Shown here: positions 1-10,195 of the stretch, in pieces
Numbering within the stretch: position 1 is the first letter of the stretch
Layout of the letters: every line of letters begins with the position of its first letter
NCBI GenBank assembly: GCA_021776915.1
Contig: JAIQZU010000049.1
Coordinates: forward strand, 1 to 38,516
Origin: Candidatus Scalindua sp.
GTDB taxonomy: Bacteria; Planctomycetota; Brocadiia; Brocadiales; Scalinduaceae
Direction of reading: 5' to 3'
DNA length: 38,516 bases
The notes under the pieces: generated by a model
Seen by the model: the letters and a program-made list of their open reading frames with translations, nothing else
What the model was told of the DNA's origin: nothing
Database searches by the model: none
Translations under genes and position numbers: made by a program

Positions 1-147
1 GAAAACGGTTTCATGCAAGAGTCTGTTGCATTGATTTTTCAATTGCGTGCAATCGATCAGAAAAGGCTGAAGAAAAAGATTGGAAGTCTTGATCAAAAGA
101 TTTTGAATAAAATTGATGAGATGATTAAGGATATACTGAAATTGTAA
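1..147 (+). CDS. MazF/PemK-family toxin, C-terminal fragment
   Basis: Frame 1 is open from the first base to a TAA at 145-147 and gives the last 48 residues of a protein whose start lies outside the window. The motif QLRAIDQKRLKKKIGSLD followed by a short C-terminal helix matches the end of MazF/PemK mRNA interferases, where an Arg-Ala-Ile-Asp segment and a KKIG turn are typical. Such toxins cleave mRNA at short sequence motifs and are paired with an antitoxin, usually encoded just upstream and therefore not visible here. It lies outside the glycan genes and probably marks an accessory junction. Family assignment is fairly secure; activity cannot be judged from a fragment. Confidence 0.75.
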   Translation, partial: ENGFMQESVALIFQLRAIDQKRLKKKIGSLDQKILNKIDEMIKDILKL

Positions 148-189
148 ATATTATCATGACTCGTGTTTATCAAGAAGGTTAGGCAATAA

Positions 190-327
190 TTAACGATAGT
201 TAAGCCAGCAGCAGACCCCTTTGACGGAGGAATCCCTAAATTCCTGAATCCTTAAGTTGTTTTTAATTTGGTTGCCGGCCCGACGTGCTTTTTGGCGGGT
301 CTGACCGACTTTCAGACGGACGGCCAT
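190..327 (-). other. GC-richer spacer with a 45-codon minus-strand open frame
   Basis: The 280-base spacer between the toxin and the fucose gene is visibly richer in G and C around 265-335 than its surroundings. On the minus strand it holds an ATG-started frame of 45 codons, beginning MAVRLKVGQTRQKARRAG, with no clear ribosome site. A perfect 6-bp inverted repeat (299-304 with 312-317, 7-base loop) lies inside it. I do not recognise a protein family. It may be a piece of a dispersed repeat or a decayed element rather than a gene. Confidence 0.25.
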
Positions 328-421
328 GCCGCTCTATGTATCATGTCAAGACCTGACACTGGTATTCTGGTATTCAACAGATATTAAAGAGTTTCAAGCT
401 TGTAATGAATTTACTATTTAG

Positions 422-1510
<1,089 letters not shown>

Positions 1511-1538
<28 letters not shown>

Positions 1539-2821
1539 ATAAACTGATTAATCAATTAATTCCTGGAGGAGCACATACTTATAGTAAATGTGACGACCAA
1601 TTTCCATCAAATGCGCCAAAGTTCTTAGCTAAAGGGGAGGGTTGTTACTGTTATGATGTTGAAGGCAATAAATTTATAGATTGGGGAATGGGGCTGGGAT
1701 CAGTAATTTTAGGGCATTGTTATCCCAGAGTTGTCGATGCGGCTGTTGAGCAAATAAAACTTGGAGCCAACTTTTCACGTCCTTCTCCGGTTGAGCTTGA
1801 GTTAGCGGAACTTCTTGTCGAAATCATTCCGTCGGCGGAAATGTGCAAATTTGCAAAGAATGGATCGAATGTGACAACTGCTGCTGTTAAACTTGCCAGA
1901 GCATACACTAAACGTGATTATGTTGCCTTGTGTGGAGACCACCCTTTTTTTAGTTTTGACGATTGGTTCATAGGAACGAAAGTATGTAATGCTGGAATTC
2001 CAGATGTAATAAAGGAGTTAAGCTTAACTTTTAGATATAACAATGTTGAAAGTTTAAAGGAATTATTTGTTAAATATCCAGGGAAAATAGCAGCAGTCAT
2101 TTTAGAGCCGGTCACATTTTATCCTCCTGAAAAAGATTATTTGCAAAATGTTCAACAAATTGCTAATGAAAATGGCGCTGTCCTGGTTTTTGATGAGATG
2201 TTAACAGGATTTCGGTGGCATTTATCAGGAGCACAAAAATTTTTCGAGGTTACTCCCGATATTTCAACCTTTGGCAAGGCTTTAGGTAACGGATTTTCCG
2301 TTTCTGCTATAGTGGGCAAAAAAGATATTATGGAATTAGGTGGTATCAAGAATAAAAAAGAAAGAGTCTTCCTTTTATCAACAACGCATGGAGCGGAAAC
2401 CCATTCATTATCAGCTGCTATAGCCAATATAAATGAATTAAGAGACAAAAATGTTATACAGCATATCTGGCGAATAGGTAAAATGTTACAAGATTGTATA
2501 AAAGACTTAATAGATGAGAAAAAATTAAACAAATATTTTGAGATTATTGGATACCCTTGCCGCCCTTTACTGGTTTTTAAAGAAAGTTCCGCAGGCACCG
2601 CATTAGAACTAAATACATTATTCTTGCAGGAGATGTTTGAACAAAATATCTTAATTCAAGGTTTTATGATTACTTATTCTCATGGTGAAACTGAAGTTAA
2701 GGAAACTTTGTCTGCTATTGATAAAGCTTTAACGGATTGTAGCATTGCTATTAAAAAGAATTCAATATTAGAATCATTAGATGGCCCGGTTATAAAACCT
2801 GTTTTTCGGACATATAATTAA
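1511..2821 (+). CDS. Class III PLP aminotransferase, glutamate-1-semialdehyde aminomutase-like
   Basis: This 436-residue fold-type I PLP enzyme resembles HemL. The start is supported by AAGGG at 1498-1502, about 8 bases before ATG 1511. Visible elements are the GGAHTYS N-terminal substrate loop, NGSNVTTAAVKLAR around residues 117-130, Glu199 in ILEP, Asp228 in VFDEMLTGFR (contacting the PLP pyridine) and the likely Schiff-base Lys256 in STFGKALGNGF. Real HemL lies with haem genes. Copies inside surface-sugar loci next to NeuB and SpsF genes are common and are thought to aminate or isomerise a sugar precursor. Here it sits four genes upstream of the synthase and probably feeds that sugar. The exact substrate cannot be read from the sequence. 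Confidence 0.85.
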
Positions 2822-2855
2822 AAATAAAAGTATTTTTGCAACTAAATCGTAAATC

Positions 2856-3854
2856 ATGGGGCGTGGGCCTACCAAAAAATATTATCAGGTAATGAATCAG
2901 AATTATGTAGAGGGTACTCTCACCTGCCTTAAACCTGAAATAGTTAAATCCAAGATTACAAATGAATTTCCATTGGTTTTGAATATTGAACCTACTAATG
3001 CATGTAACGCTAAGTGCTACTATTGTACTCACGATAAAGTGGTTAAGAATCAAGGGACTAATTTCCTGAAAATAGATGATTTCAAAAAAATAATTGATCA
3101 AGTCGCTTCCCATAAACTTATTATGTTGAATCTTCATAAAGATGGAGAACCTCTTCTGCATAAAAATCTTCCGGAGATGGTAGAATATGCTAAGAAAAAA
3201 GACGCTGCACAAGTGATACATTTTAATACTAACGGCATATTGATTAACTCAAATGTCGGGCGAGCTGTTATTGCGGCAGGAATTGATGATATTACTATCA
3301 GTATCGATGCGGCCAGGGAAGAAACCTATTATCAGTTCAAAAAACAAAAGGGGCTTGATAAGCTGGAAGAAAATATCAAAAGAGCCATTGATTACAGAGA
3401 CAAGATTAGTAGTAAAACTATGATAAGAGTTAAAATTATGGAATTTGATGATATAAAACATGATGAAATTGAGTTATTTCATAAAAAGTGGAATGGAGTT
3501 GCAGACGAAGTTCAAGTGACTGGTGTTCACAGTTGGAGTGGGGCCGTTGATGTTAAAGTGACGGATGAGGAAACTAAAACTAGATATCCATGTGTATTGT
3601 TGTGGTATATGCTGGCAGTAAACAGTAATGGGGACGTCAGTGTCTGTAATGTAGATTGGGATTATTCAGGAGTGGTGGGCAATATATACCGCCAAAGTAT
3701 TAATGAAATCTGGAATAGCAAGCTTTTAAAAAATATCAGAAGAGCACAATTAAAAGAGGATTGGTGCAATCCATCGGTGTGTAAGCAGTGTGTCGTCTGG
3801 GTTAGTGTAGGAAATTTATGGGAGTTTTTAAAGGAAAAACGGGAGTTTATTTGA
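2856..3854 (+). CDS. Radical SAM / SPASM-domain protein
   Basis: This is a 332-residue radical SAM enzyme. The cluster motif CNAKCYYC supplies Cys50, Cys54 and Cys57, preceded by NIEPTNA, and KDGEPLLHKNL is the usual glycine/glutamate SAM-binding strand. The C-terminal third has Cys246, Cys264, Cys304, Cys309 and Cys312, in the pattern of a SPASM domain that binds additional iron-sulfur clusters. The motif GNIYRQSINEIWNS is typical of that region. SPASM proteins modify peptides or sugars or oxidise alcohols. In glycan loci their substrates are mostly unknown. The ATG at 2856 has no clear ribosome site and an in-frame ATG at 2892 is an alternative. It lies between the aminotransferase and GT2 genes and probably acts on the same sugar or its carrier. 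Confidence 0.85.
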   Translation: MGRGPTKKYYQVMNQNYVEGTLTCLKPEIVKSKITNEFPLVLNIEPTNACNAKCYYCTHDKVVKNQGTNFLKIDDFKKIIDQVASHKLIMLNLHKDGEPLLHKNLPEMVEYAKKKDAAQVIHFNTNGILINSNVGRAVIAAGIDDITISIDAAREETYYQFKKQKGLDKLEENIKRAIDYRDKISSKTMIRVKIMEFDDIKHDEIELFHKKWNGVADEVQVTGVHSWSGAVDVKVTDEETKTRYPCVLLWYMLAVNSNGDVSVCNVDWDYSGVVGNIYRQSINEIWNSKLLKNIRRAQLKEDWCNPSVCKQCVVWVSVGNLWEFLKEKREFI

Positions 3855-3873
3855 AAAACTCTTAGGTTCTATT

Positions 3874-4521
3874 ATGGAAATTAGTATCGTCATTACATGT
3901 CATAATTACGCGCAGTACCTGGGGAGATCAATCAGAAGCGCTATAAATCAAACATTTCCCAGGAATCAATATGAAATTCTGGTAATCGACGATGCTTCTA
4001 CCGATGAGACAAAAGATGTAATGGATTCCTACTCGGGATACATCAGGCCGATACATTTAAAGAAAAATGCTGGGCTTTCTGTCGCCAGAAATACAGGGAT
4101 AAAAATGTCAATAGGTAAGTACGTAGTAGTAGTTGATGCGGACGATTATATTGGAGAAAATCTCCTTTTAATAGAATCATTATTTTTATCCGATCATAAA
4201 GAATGGGATGCTGTCAGTTGTGACTATGATTTGATTGATGACGCAGGAAATGTTTTTGATAGAAAAAGTGGCAAAGAAGAACCGATAGCCTGCGGCATTC
4301 TTTTCAAAAAAGATAAATTATTTGATATCGGTCTTTATAATCCAAAATATAAAGCTATGGAAGAAGTAGAGCTTAGACAACGGTTTGAAGAAAAACATAG
4401 GATAGAGAATGTTAATCTTTCTCTTTATAGATATAGAAAACATGATAATAATCTGACTAATAATCAACAACTAATGGATCATTATTCAACATTATTGAAA
4501 AAAGACAATTCAGGGTTATGA
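3874..4521 (+). CDS. Short GT2-family glycosyltransferase
   Basis: This is a 215-residue GT-A fold protein. It begins MEISIVITCHNYAQYL, has ILVIDDASTDET at residues 35-46 (nucleotide-binding aspartates 39-40), LSVARNTGIKMS around 69-79, and the DAD metal-binding motif at Asp88-Asp90 followed by DY. It is shorter than most GT2 enzymes and keeps little beyond the catalytic domain. No membrane segment is seen. It would transfer a sugar from a nucleotide donor in the cytoplasm. Its stop overlaps the next start by 4 bases (ATGA), so it is probably translationally coupled to the NeuB-type synthase. That coupling hints that it uses the acidic sugar made by its neighbours. Confidence 0.85.
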   Translation: MEISIVITCHNYAQYLGRSIRSAINQTFPRNQYEILVIDDASTDETKDVMDSYSGYIRPIHLKKNAGLSVARNTGIKMSIGKYVVVVDADDYIGENLLLIESLFLSDHKEWDAVSCDYDLIDDAGNVFDRKSGKEEPIACGILFKKDKLFDIGLYNPKYKAMEEVELRQRFEEKHRIENVNLSLYRYRKHDNNLTNNQQLMDHYSTLLKKDNSGL

Positions 4522-5564
4522 AAAGTCCGGAGATCATTGCAGAAATCGGGGTTAATTATTACGATGTATCCAGAAAATTAAAGATATCTTTAATTGATTC
4601 CGTTAAAAAAATGATATCCGAGAGTAAAAAGGCCGGCATTAAAACAGTAAAATTTCAAACATATAAAGCCGAAAAATTAGCGGCAGATCACTCACCCTCA
4701 TATTGGGATTTAAGCGAAGAACCCATAACTTCTCAAAAGGAATTGTTTTCAAAATTCGATAAACTATCGGAATCGGATTATAAAGAAATAGCAGAATATT
4801 GCAGAGAAATAGATGTTGAGTTTATGTCAACTCCCTTTGACTTTGAAAGCGCCGATTTTATTAACAAAATTGTTTTAAGACACAAAGTGGCTTCCGCTGA
4901 TATCACACATTTTCCACTTTTAAAAAGAGTAGCGAAATATGGCAAGCCTATTATATTATCGACAGGAGCATCCAGGCTTGAAGAAATCACAGACGCAGTG
5001 AATCTTTTAAGGTTGGAAGGGTGTAAGGACATCACTTTATTACATTGTGTTCTATCTTACCCCACAGCTTTAGAAAATGCTAACTTATGGAAAATTCAGT
5101 CACTTAAGAAGAATTTCCCTGATTGTAAAATAGGTATTTCAGACCATACGAAGTTTTCTTTGGATGTTTTAACCGGCGCATGGCTATTAGGGGCGGAGGT
5201 CATAGAAAAGCATTTTACTATTGATAAAACACTTAAAGGCAATGATCATTACCATGCCGCCGATTGTGATGATTTTGTATTATTAAAGGATAAGATTAAT
5301 GTATTAGAAAAAATTTACGGTCGGAAAGCGGATAACTGGCTATTTGATTGTGAAAAAGACGCTTACACCAATGCCAGACGAGGAGTATATGTCAACCGGA
5401 AAGTGACAAATGGGGAAACGTTAAAGTTAGAACATTTTTCTTTTTTAAGACCACAATTAAATGGTATAAGCCCCAAACAATTAATTATGTATTTAGAAAG
5501 AAAATCATCATATGCTGAAAATATTGAAAAAGGAACGTTGATAGAAGAAATTCACATTATTTGA
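4518..5564 (+). CDS. NeuB/SpsE-family nonulosonic acid synthase
   Basis: This 348-residue protein has an N-terminal NeuB TIM barrel (about 1-280) and a C-terminal SAF antifreeze-like domain (about 285-348). Visible family motifs are IAEIGVNYY at the start, KTVKFQTYKAEKL (43-54), FMSTPFDFESADF (102-114), ILSTGAS (146-152), LLHCVLSYP (174-182), GISDH (196-200), EKHFTID (220-226) and DHYHA (233-237), which include the metal-binding histidines. The family condenses phosphoenolpyruvate with an N-acyl-hexosamine to form sialic, legionaminic or pseudaminic-type nine-carbon acids. Which product is made here cannot be decided. The next gene encodes an SpsF-type cytidylyltransferase, so the pair resembles the spsE-spsF pair of Bacillus spore-coat loci. 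Confidence 0.9.
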   Translation: MKSPEIIAEIGVNYYDVSRKLKISLIDSVKKMISESKKAGIKTVKFQTYKAEKLAADHSPSYWDLSEEPITSQKELFSKFDKLSESDYKEIAEYCREIDVEFMSTPFDFESADFINKIVLRHKVASADITHFPLLKRVAKYGKPIILSTGASRLEEITDAVNLLRLEGCKDITLLHCVLSYPTALENANLWKIQSLKKNFPDCKIGISDHTKFSLDVLTGAWLLGAEVIEKHFTIDKTLKGNDHYHAADCDDFVLLKDKINVLEKIYGRKADNWLFDCEKDAYTNARRGVYVNRKVTNGETLKLEHFSFLRPQLNGISPKQLIMYLERKSSYAENIEKGTLIEEIHII

Positions 5565-5627
5565 CGTTGAAAAGATATAAGGAAAATTTTGGTTTTATGA
5601 ATTTGGTATTAAACTTCTTTTAAACAA

Positions 5628-6389
5628 ATGGTAGCTGCTATTATTCAGGCGAGAATGGGTTCCACAAGACTTCCTGGCAAAGTCTTGATGGATATTAATG
5701 GAAAACCTTTAGTTCAACGTGTTATAGATAGGGTTAAGTATGCCACTTTGGTAGACAAAATAATCCTGGCGACTACTCTTGATAGGAGCGATAACAAATT
5801 AGCGGATCTTGGGAAAGCAATGAATGTCGATCTGTTTAGAGGCAGTAGGGATGACGTTTTAGACCGCTATTACCAAGTTGCAAATACTTTTGGAGTTGAT
5901 GTTATTGCGAGGATTACGGCAGATTGTCCGCTGATTGATCCTTCAATAATTGATCAGGCAATAACTACTTTTCTTGACGGTGATTACGACTATGTAAGCA
6001 CTGCTTATCCGGATGCAAGCTTTCCTGATGGTCTGGATGTTTGTATTTTCTCTATTTGTACCCTTGAAAAAGCATGGAAAGAGGCTTTAATGCCCTCGGA
6101 GCGTGAGCACGTAACGCCGTATATCTGGAAAAATCCTAGGATTTTTAGAACAAAAAATATTAAACATACTGAAGATCTATCAGCAATGCGTTGGACCGTG
6201 GATGAAGAAAGTGATTTGGAATTTGTTAGAGAGGTATATCATAGTTTAGATGACAATACAGGAAGTATGTTTTACATGTCAGAAATTTTAGATTTAATTA
6301 ATAAACATCCGGAGATTCTTAAAATCAATCAAGGAATAGAACGCAACAAGGGATATCATATATCTCTAAAGGAAGATAAACAAATTTAA
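5628..6389 (+). CDS. SpsF-type cytidylyltransferase (first copy)
   Basis: This 253-residue protein belongs to the CTP_transf_3/SpsF group related to NeuA and KdsB. The nucleotide-binding loop IIQARMGSTRLPGK covers residues 5-18, followed by DCPLIDPSIID near 98-108 (acidic metal-binding residues) and a C-terminal RWTVDEESDLEFV segment characteristic of SpsF. The group activates acidic sugars as CMP derivatives, so it most likely uses the product of the upstream NeuB-type synthase. The ATG at 5628 has no strong ribosome site. A second intact SpsF lies at 10196 and a decayed one at 11921, so cytidylyl transfer is over-represented relative to the single synthase. Confidence 0.87.
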   Translation: MVAAIIQARMGSTRLPGKVLMDINGKPLVQRVIDRVKYATLVDKIILATTLDRSDNKLADLGKAMNVDLFRGSRDDVLDRYYQVANTFGVDVIARITADCPLIDPSIIDQAITTFLDGDYDYVSTAYPDASFPDGLDVCIFSICTLEKAWKEALMPSEREHVTPYIWKNPRIFRTKNIKHTEDLSAMRWTVDEESDLEFVREVYHSLDDNTGSMFYMSEILDLINKHPEILKINQGIERNKGYHISLKEDKQI

Positions 6390-6410
6390 TTTCAAACATA
6401 ACTATTTGTC

Positions 6411-6416
6411 GAGGGG
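6411..6416 (+). promoter_or_regulatory. Strong ribosome-binding site that fixes an ATT start
   Basis: GAGGGG lies 5 bases before an ATT codon at 6422-6424. No ATG, GTG or TTG stands at the proper distance in the frame that encodes the complete epimerase N-terminus, so this site is the main reason to place translation initiation at ATT. Confidence 0.6.
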
Positions 6417-6421
6417 AATCC

Positions 6422-7459
6422 ATTAATTATTTAGTAATAGGAGGTGCTGGATTTATCGGGTGCAATGTTGCTGAATTTTATTCTAAACAAGGCAACAATG
6501 TAATAGTATTTGATAATCTTAGTCGTCTAGGTTCCATTCTAAATCTTAATTATTTACAAGAGAATTATTGTAATGTAAAGTTTATTTATGGTGATATTCG
6601 AAATCAATATGACCTGGTAGATGTATTTCGTAAGTCTAAATTTGACGTAGTTTTCTTACTCGCTTCCCAAGTTGCTGTAACTACCTCCATCATTACTCCA
6701 AGAGAAGATTTTGAAATAAATGCTTTAGGGACGCTCAACGTCTTAGAAGCAATGCGCGTTTCTAAATCAAATGCAGTTCTTATATATTCTTCTACAAATA
6801 AGGTTTACGGTGCGATGAAAGATAAATTTATAATTGAACAGGAAGATCGTTACGAGTACCGCGATTTTCCTGATGGTATCTCAGAAGACCAGTGTCTAGA
6901 CTTTTATTCCCCTTATGGTTGTTCTAAGGGGGCTGCAGAACAATATGTTATTGATTACAGCCGCATATATGGTTTGCGCACGATCGTTTTTCGGCAATCA
7001 TGTATTTATGGTTGGAGGCAATTTGGTATTGAAGACCAGGGATGGGTGGCTTGGTTTACAATTGCTGCAGCGTTAGGTGTATCAATTAATATATATGGTA
7101 ATGGCAAGCAGGTTCGTGATGTGCTTTTTGTTGAAGATCTTATAGAAGCTTACGATTTTGCAATACACAATATTGAAAGGACTAATGGGCAAGCATACAA
7201 TATTGGAGGGGGAGATTTCCATATGTCACTTTTGGAACTGTTAGAATTTCTCAATGAATTTTCTGAAATAGTAATTCCAGTGACTTATGGTGATTGGCGC
7301 CAAGGGGATCAACGCATCTATATTTCCAATATAACAAAAGCTAAACGGCATTTTGGATGGAAACCTAAAACTCCAGTTAGAGAGGGTGTTCAAAAACTTT
7401 TTCTTTGGGTAAAAAAAAATAAAGACATTTTTGTGAAACTTGGTTTGATTCAACAGTAG
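6422..7459 (+). CDS. NAD-dependent sugar epimerase, CDP-paratose/tyvelose 2-epimerase-like
   Basis: This SDR-family protein has 345 residues if read from an ATT start at 6422. The first standard start in frame, ATG 6752, would remove the whole Rossmann motif. From 6422 the protein begins with YLVIGGAGFIG, then VIVFDNLSRLGS, a GDIR segment and LASQVAVTTSI: an intact NAD-binding half. Later STNKVYG, SPYGCSKGAAEQY (catalytic YxxxK), RQSCIYGWRQFGIEDQGWV and GKQVRDVLFVEDL match CDP-paratose 2-epimerases (TyvE/RfbE). Those enzymes invert C2 of CDP-linked dideoxyhexose. The upstream CDP-glucose pathway genes are not in the window, so the true substrate may differ. GAGGGG at 6411 supports the ATT start. 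Confidence 0.85.
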   Translation: MNYLVIGGAGFIGCNVAEFYSKQGNNVIVFDNLSRLGSILNLNYLQENYCNVKFIYGDIRNQYDLVDVFRKSKFDVVFLLASQVAVTTSIITPREDFEINALGTLNVLEAMRVSKSNAVLIYSSTNKVYGAMKDKFIIEQEDRYEYRDFPDGISEDQCLDFYSPYGCSKGAAEQYVIDYSRIYGLRTIVFRQSCIYGWRQFGIEDQGWVAWFTIAAALGVSINIYGNGKQVRDVLFVEDLIEAYDFAIHNIERTNGQAYNIGGGDFHMSLLELLEFLNEFSEIVIPVTYGDWRQGDQRIYISNITKAKRHFGWKPKTPVREGVQKLFLWVKKNKDIFVKLGLIQQ

Positions 7460-7561
7460 GCTGAAGCAATAATAATTGTTACGAATTACAACAAACACTA
7501 CAAGGAAAAACCGCAACTAAGGCAAATTAATTATGAATCGGAAGGTTAAATAGAAAATATT

Positions 7562-8422
7562 ATGCCAGAGACTCTTGATCTTTCCGTTACCGTTTGCACA
7601 TTAAATGAAGAGGAAAATATTGGGAAATGCCTTGAATCACTTTGGGAGCAGCATCCACGCGAGATTATTGTTATTGATGGTGGGTCAGATGATCGAACTG
7701 TGCAGATTGCAGAAAATTTTAGGGCGAGGGTCATAAATGCAGGACGTAAAGGGCTTGCATACCAACGCAAATTAGGTGTTGAAACTGCGCGATTCAAGTA
7801 TATAGCTTTGATTGATGCAGACCATCGACCTGATAAGAATTGTTTTGCTATTCTCATTCGTGAACTTGAAGAGATTGGGTACGATGGAATTGAAGCACAA
7901 ATAATAAGTGTATCCAATAAAGGCTATTGGGATTGGGCTATGGAATTGAACTTCAGATTAACTCACAATATTCCAGGCCGAAGAATAATGATTGGTACTC
8001 CATGTATTTACAGGAGAAAAGTATTGAAAAAAGTCAACTTTGATCCTTTTTTTACGGGACCTTCTGACGATACTGATTTGTGTTACAGGCTATGCAAAGC
8101 AGGCTATAAGCTAGGAGTAGGCACTCCAATTGTGAGGCAAGAACATCGTAGTGATTTTAAAACTTTTGTTAGAAAATGGATATGGTATGGTAAGGGAGAT
8201 GCGCAATTTGCTTGGAGACATCCAGAAAGGCTATACAGCATTGTAAAGCATGAATTATATAATTACCCTATAAAAAAAAGTTTTGTTGCTATTAGGAGTA
8301 AGCAGTTCAAAGTGATTCCATTTTTTGCTTTATGTGGAATGTTTCGTCATTATGGTTTTCTGAAAGAGCTGATTAAAATGATAATGGGTCAGAGAGTAGA
8401 CAGGAATATTTATAAAACGTAG
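7562..8422 (+). CDS. GT2-family glycosyltransferase
   Basis: This 286-residue GT-A protein begins with LSVTVCTLNEEENIGKCLES. It has IIVIDGGSDDRTVQIAE at about 35-51, DADH at Asp85-His88 (metal-binding DxD), and FTGPSDDTDLCYRL later as the acceptor-site acidic motif. After about residue 200 comes a positively charged amphipathic stretch (RKWIWYGKGDAQFAWRHPER) with no clear transmembrane helix. This suggests peripheral membrane contact with a lipid-linked acceptor. Its 102-base upstream spacer is the largest in this part of the cluster apart from decayed regions, and holds nothing I recognise. The donor sugar cannot be inferred; the neighbouring epimerase and radical SAM genes are the likely sources. 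Confidence 0.87.
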   Translation: MPETLDLSVTVCTLNEEENIGKCLESLWEQHPREIIVIDGGSDDRTVQIAENFRARVINAGRKGLAYQRKLGVETARFKYIALIDADHRPDKNCFAILIRELEEIGYDGIEAQIISVSNKGYWDWAMELNFRLTHNIPGRRIMIGTPCIYRRKVLKKVNFDPFFTGPSDDTDLCYRLCKAGYKLGVGTPIVRQEHRSDFKTFVRKWIWYGKGDAQFAWRHPERLYSIVKHELYNYPIKKSFVAIRSKQFKVIPFFALCGMFRHYGFLKELIKMIMGQRVDRNIYKT

Positions 8423-8516
8423 ATACTTGTGCTGCGTTTTATATAAGCATCAGTTTGTAAATGGTTTTGCTTAAGCATAAATTTGTGAAAATGATAGAGT
8501 AGAATTTGGAATAAAA

Positions 8517-10181
8517 TTGATAATTAAGAATAGTAATAAGTTAAGGGTTATGCTTATTAATCCAATTTGTGCACCAAGCGTTTCAACTTTGATTGAGGAC
8601 GGAAAGAAGAAAAAGACAAATGCAGATGAGCCATTAGGATTAGCTTATATTTCATCATGGATTCAGAAGAAGGTACCAGGAATCAATATAAATATTTATG
8701 ATCATCACATAGACTGCTTGAAACTGATTCATAATAATAGCATTGTTACAGAAGAAAATCTTATTAGTTTGCTGAGAGTTAGAATAGAAGAATGTCAACC
8801 AAAAGTTGTGGGCATTAGTGTTCTCTACCACATGAACTCAAATATTGCACATATTACTGCCAGGATTATAAAAGGATTTGATCCAAACATTGTTGTTGTA
8901 ATGGGAGGCATTTATCCAACAGCATCACCTGATGAAGCATTACGAGATCACAATATAGACTTTATAATTCCTGGTGAAGGAGAAATACCGGTTCAGAACT
9001 TTTTAGAATATCAATTGGGCGCGAGGAATATTGATGAACTGCACTCCATAGGATATCGCTGTCGAGAATCTAATAAAATTATATTTAGGAAAACAAGTGC
9101 CTTTATAGCAAGGTTAGAAGATCTAGGATTGCCGGATAGAACAATGCTTCCCATAGGAAAATATTCAACATGGGGACGTATATGTGTAGAGCGTTTTTAT
9201 CGTGAGAAATGTGTTGTCGCTGCTATACAACCATCGAGAGGATGTCCATTTAGATGTACTTTTTGCTCAGGACACACGATTACACTAAGAAAATATAGAA
9301 CACGTGATGTGAAAGATATTGTTGCAGAAATGAGATATTTGCGAGATGAATATGGTATGCAAGTTTGTACCTTTAATGATGAAAATGCTAATGCCGACCC
9401 CAAGTGGTGTATAAAGCTATACAACGAAATAATTAAGTCAAAACTTGGAATAAGATGGATTCATTCCGGCGGATTCTATGTTCACTTGATGAATGAAGAG
9501 TTGATTGAGAAGGCTATCGAAAGTGGCCTGATTATGTTTAATCTTGCCATTGAATCTGGCAGTTCCAATATTTTGAATTTAGTTAAAAAGTCAATTAAAA
9601 TCATTGATAAAGCGCCAAATGCAATTGAGATGATCCGAAAATGCAACCCTGAAATATATGTGGAAGGGTTCTTTCTTACAGGGTTTCCTTTTGAGACTCG
9701 TGAAGATTTGGAAAAAACCATCAAATTTGCATTAAGCCTTGATTTAGATTGGGCGCTCTTCAATATTTTTCAACCTTTTCCAGGGACTGAATTATATGAT
9801 TATTGTGTTGACAATGGGCATCTTCATCCAGATGCATTCTCTTACAATAATTTAGTACACTACATGTCAACACAGCTAAAAAACACTTTGATTCCGACTA
9901 AAGAATTAGAGACTACTACTTACATGGCAAATCTGTCTAAAAACTTTGTAAATTCTCGGACGCTTCGGACGGGTAATTATAAACAGGCAGTAAGAGATTA
10001 CGAACATGTTACAGATATTGCACCAGATCATGCGTTAGCTCATCTGTGCCTTTCAAAGGGTTATGAAGGATTGAAACGTTTTGATGAAGCGAAGCAAGAG
10101 AGAGAAATTGTTTCGGCAATTGCAAGAAAAGATGATATACAGGCAGATTACTTAAAACATTTTAATTTGATGGTTACTTGA
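8517..10181 (+). CDS. B12-binding-type radical SAM protein with C-terminal TPR
   Basis: This is a 554-residue protein. Residues about 8-175 form a cobalamin-binding-like Rossmann domain (VMLINP start, then VVGISVLYH, VVVMGGIYPTASPDE and FIIPGEGE). The radical SAM core follows, with RGCPFRCTFC giving Cys243, Cys247 and Cys250. Near the end, residues about 487-532 read as one or two tetratricopeptide helices pairs (NYKQAVRDYEHV, then ALAHLCLSKGYEGLKRFDEA). The classical DxHxxG cobalamin ligand is not evident. Relatives include methyltransferases and ring-modifying enzymes, usually acting on unactivated carbon. TTG at 8517 is used, with GGA about 6 bases upstream; ATG 8550 is an alternative. Its place between a GT2 and an SpsF gene suggests a sugar or lipid-carrier substrate. 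Confidence 0.85.
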   Translation: MIIKNSNKLRVMLINPICAPSVSTLIEDGKKKKTNADEPLGLAYISSWIQKKVPGININIYDHHIDCLKLIHNNSIVTEENLISLLRVRIEECQPKVVGISVLYHMNSNIAHITARIIKGFDPNIVVVMGGIYPTASPDEALRDHNIDFIIPGEGEIPVQNFLEYQLGARNIDELHSIGYRCRESNKIIFRKTSAFIARLEDLGLPDRTMLPIGKYSTWGRICVERFYREKCVVAAIQPSRGCPFRCTFCSGHTITLRKYRTRDVKDIVAEMRYLRDEYGMQVCTFNDENANADPKWCIKLYNEIIKSKLGIRWIHSGGFYVHLMNEELIEKAIESGLIMFNLAIESGSSNILNLVKKSIKIIDKAPNAIEMIRKCNPEIYVEGFFLTGFPFETREDLEKTIKFALSLDLDWALFNIFQPFPGTELYDYCVDNGHLHPDAFSYNNLVHYMSTQLKNTLIPTKELETTTYMANLSKNFVNSRTLRTGNYKQAVRDYEHVTDIAPDHALAHLCLSKGYEGLKRFDEAKQEREIVSAIARKDDIQADYLKHFNLMVT

Positions 10182-10195
10182 AAGGTGTGTGATGT

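Noticed and set aside
6752-7459. Truncated epimerase beginning at the first ATG in frame.
   Set aside because: It would lack the whole NAD-binding half that is intact upstream in the same frame with a good ribosome site.
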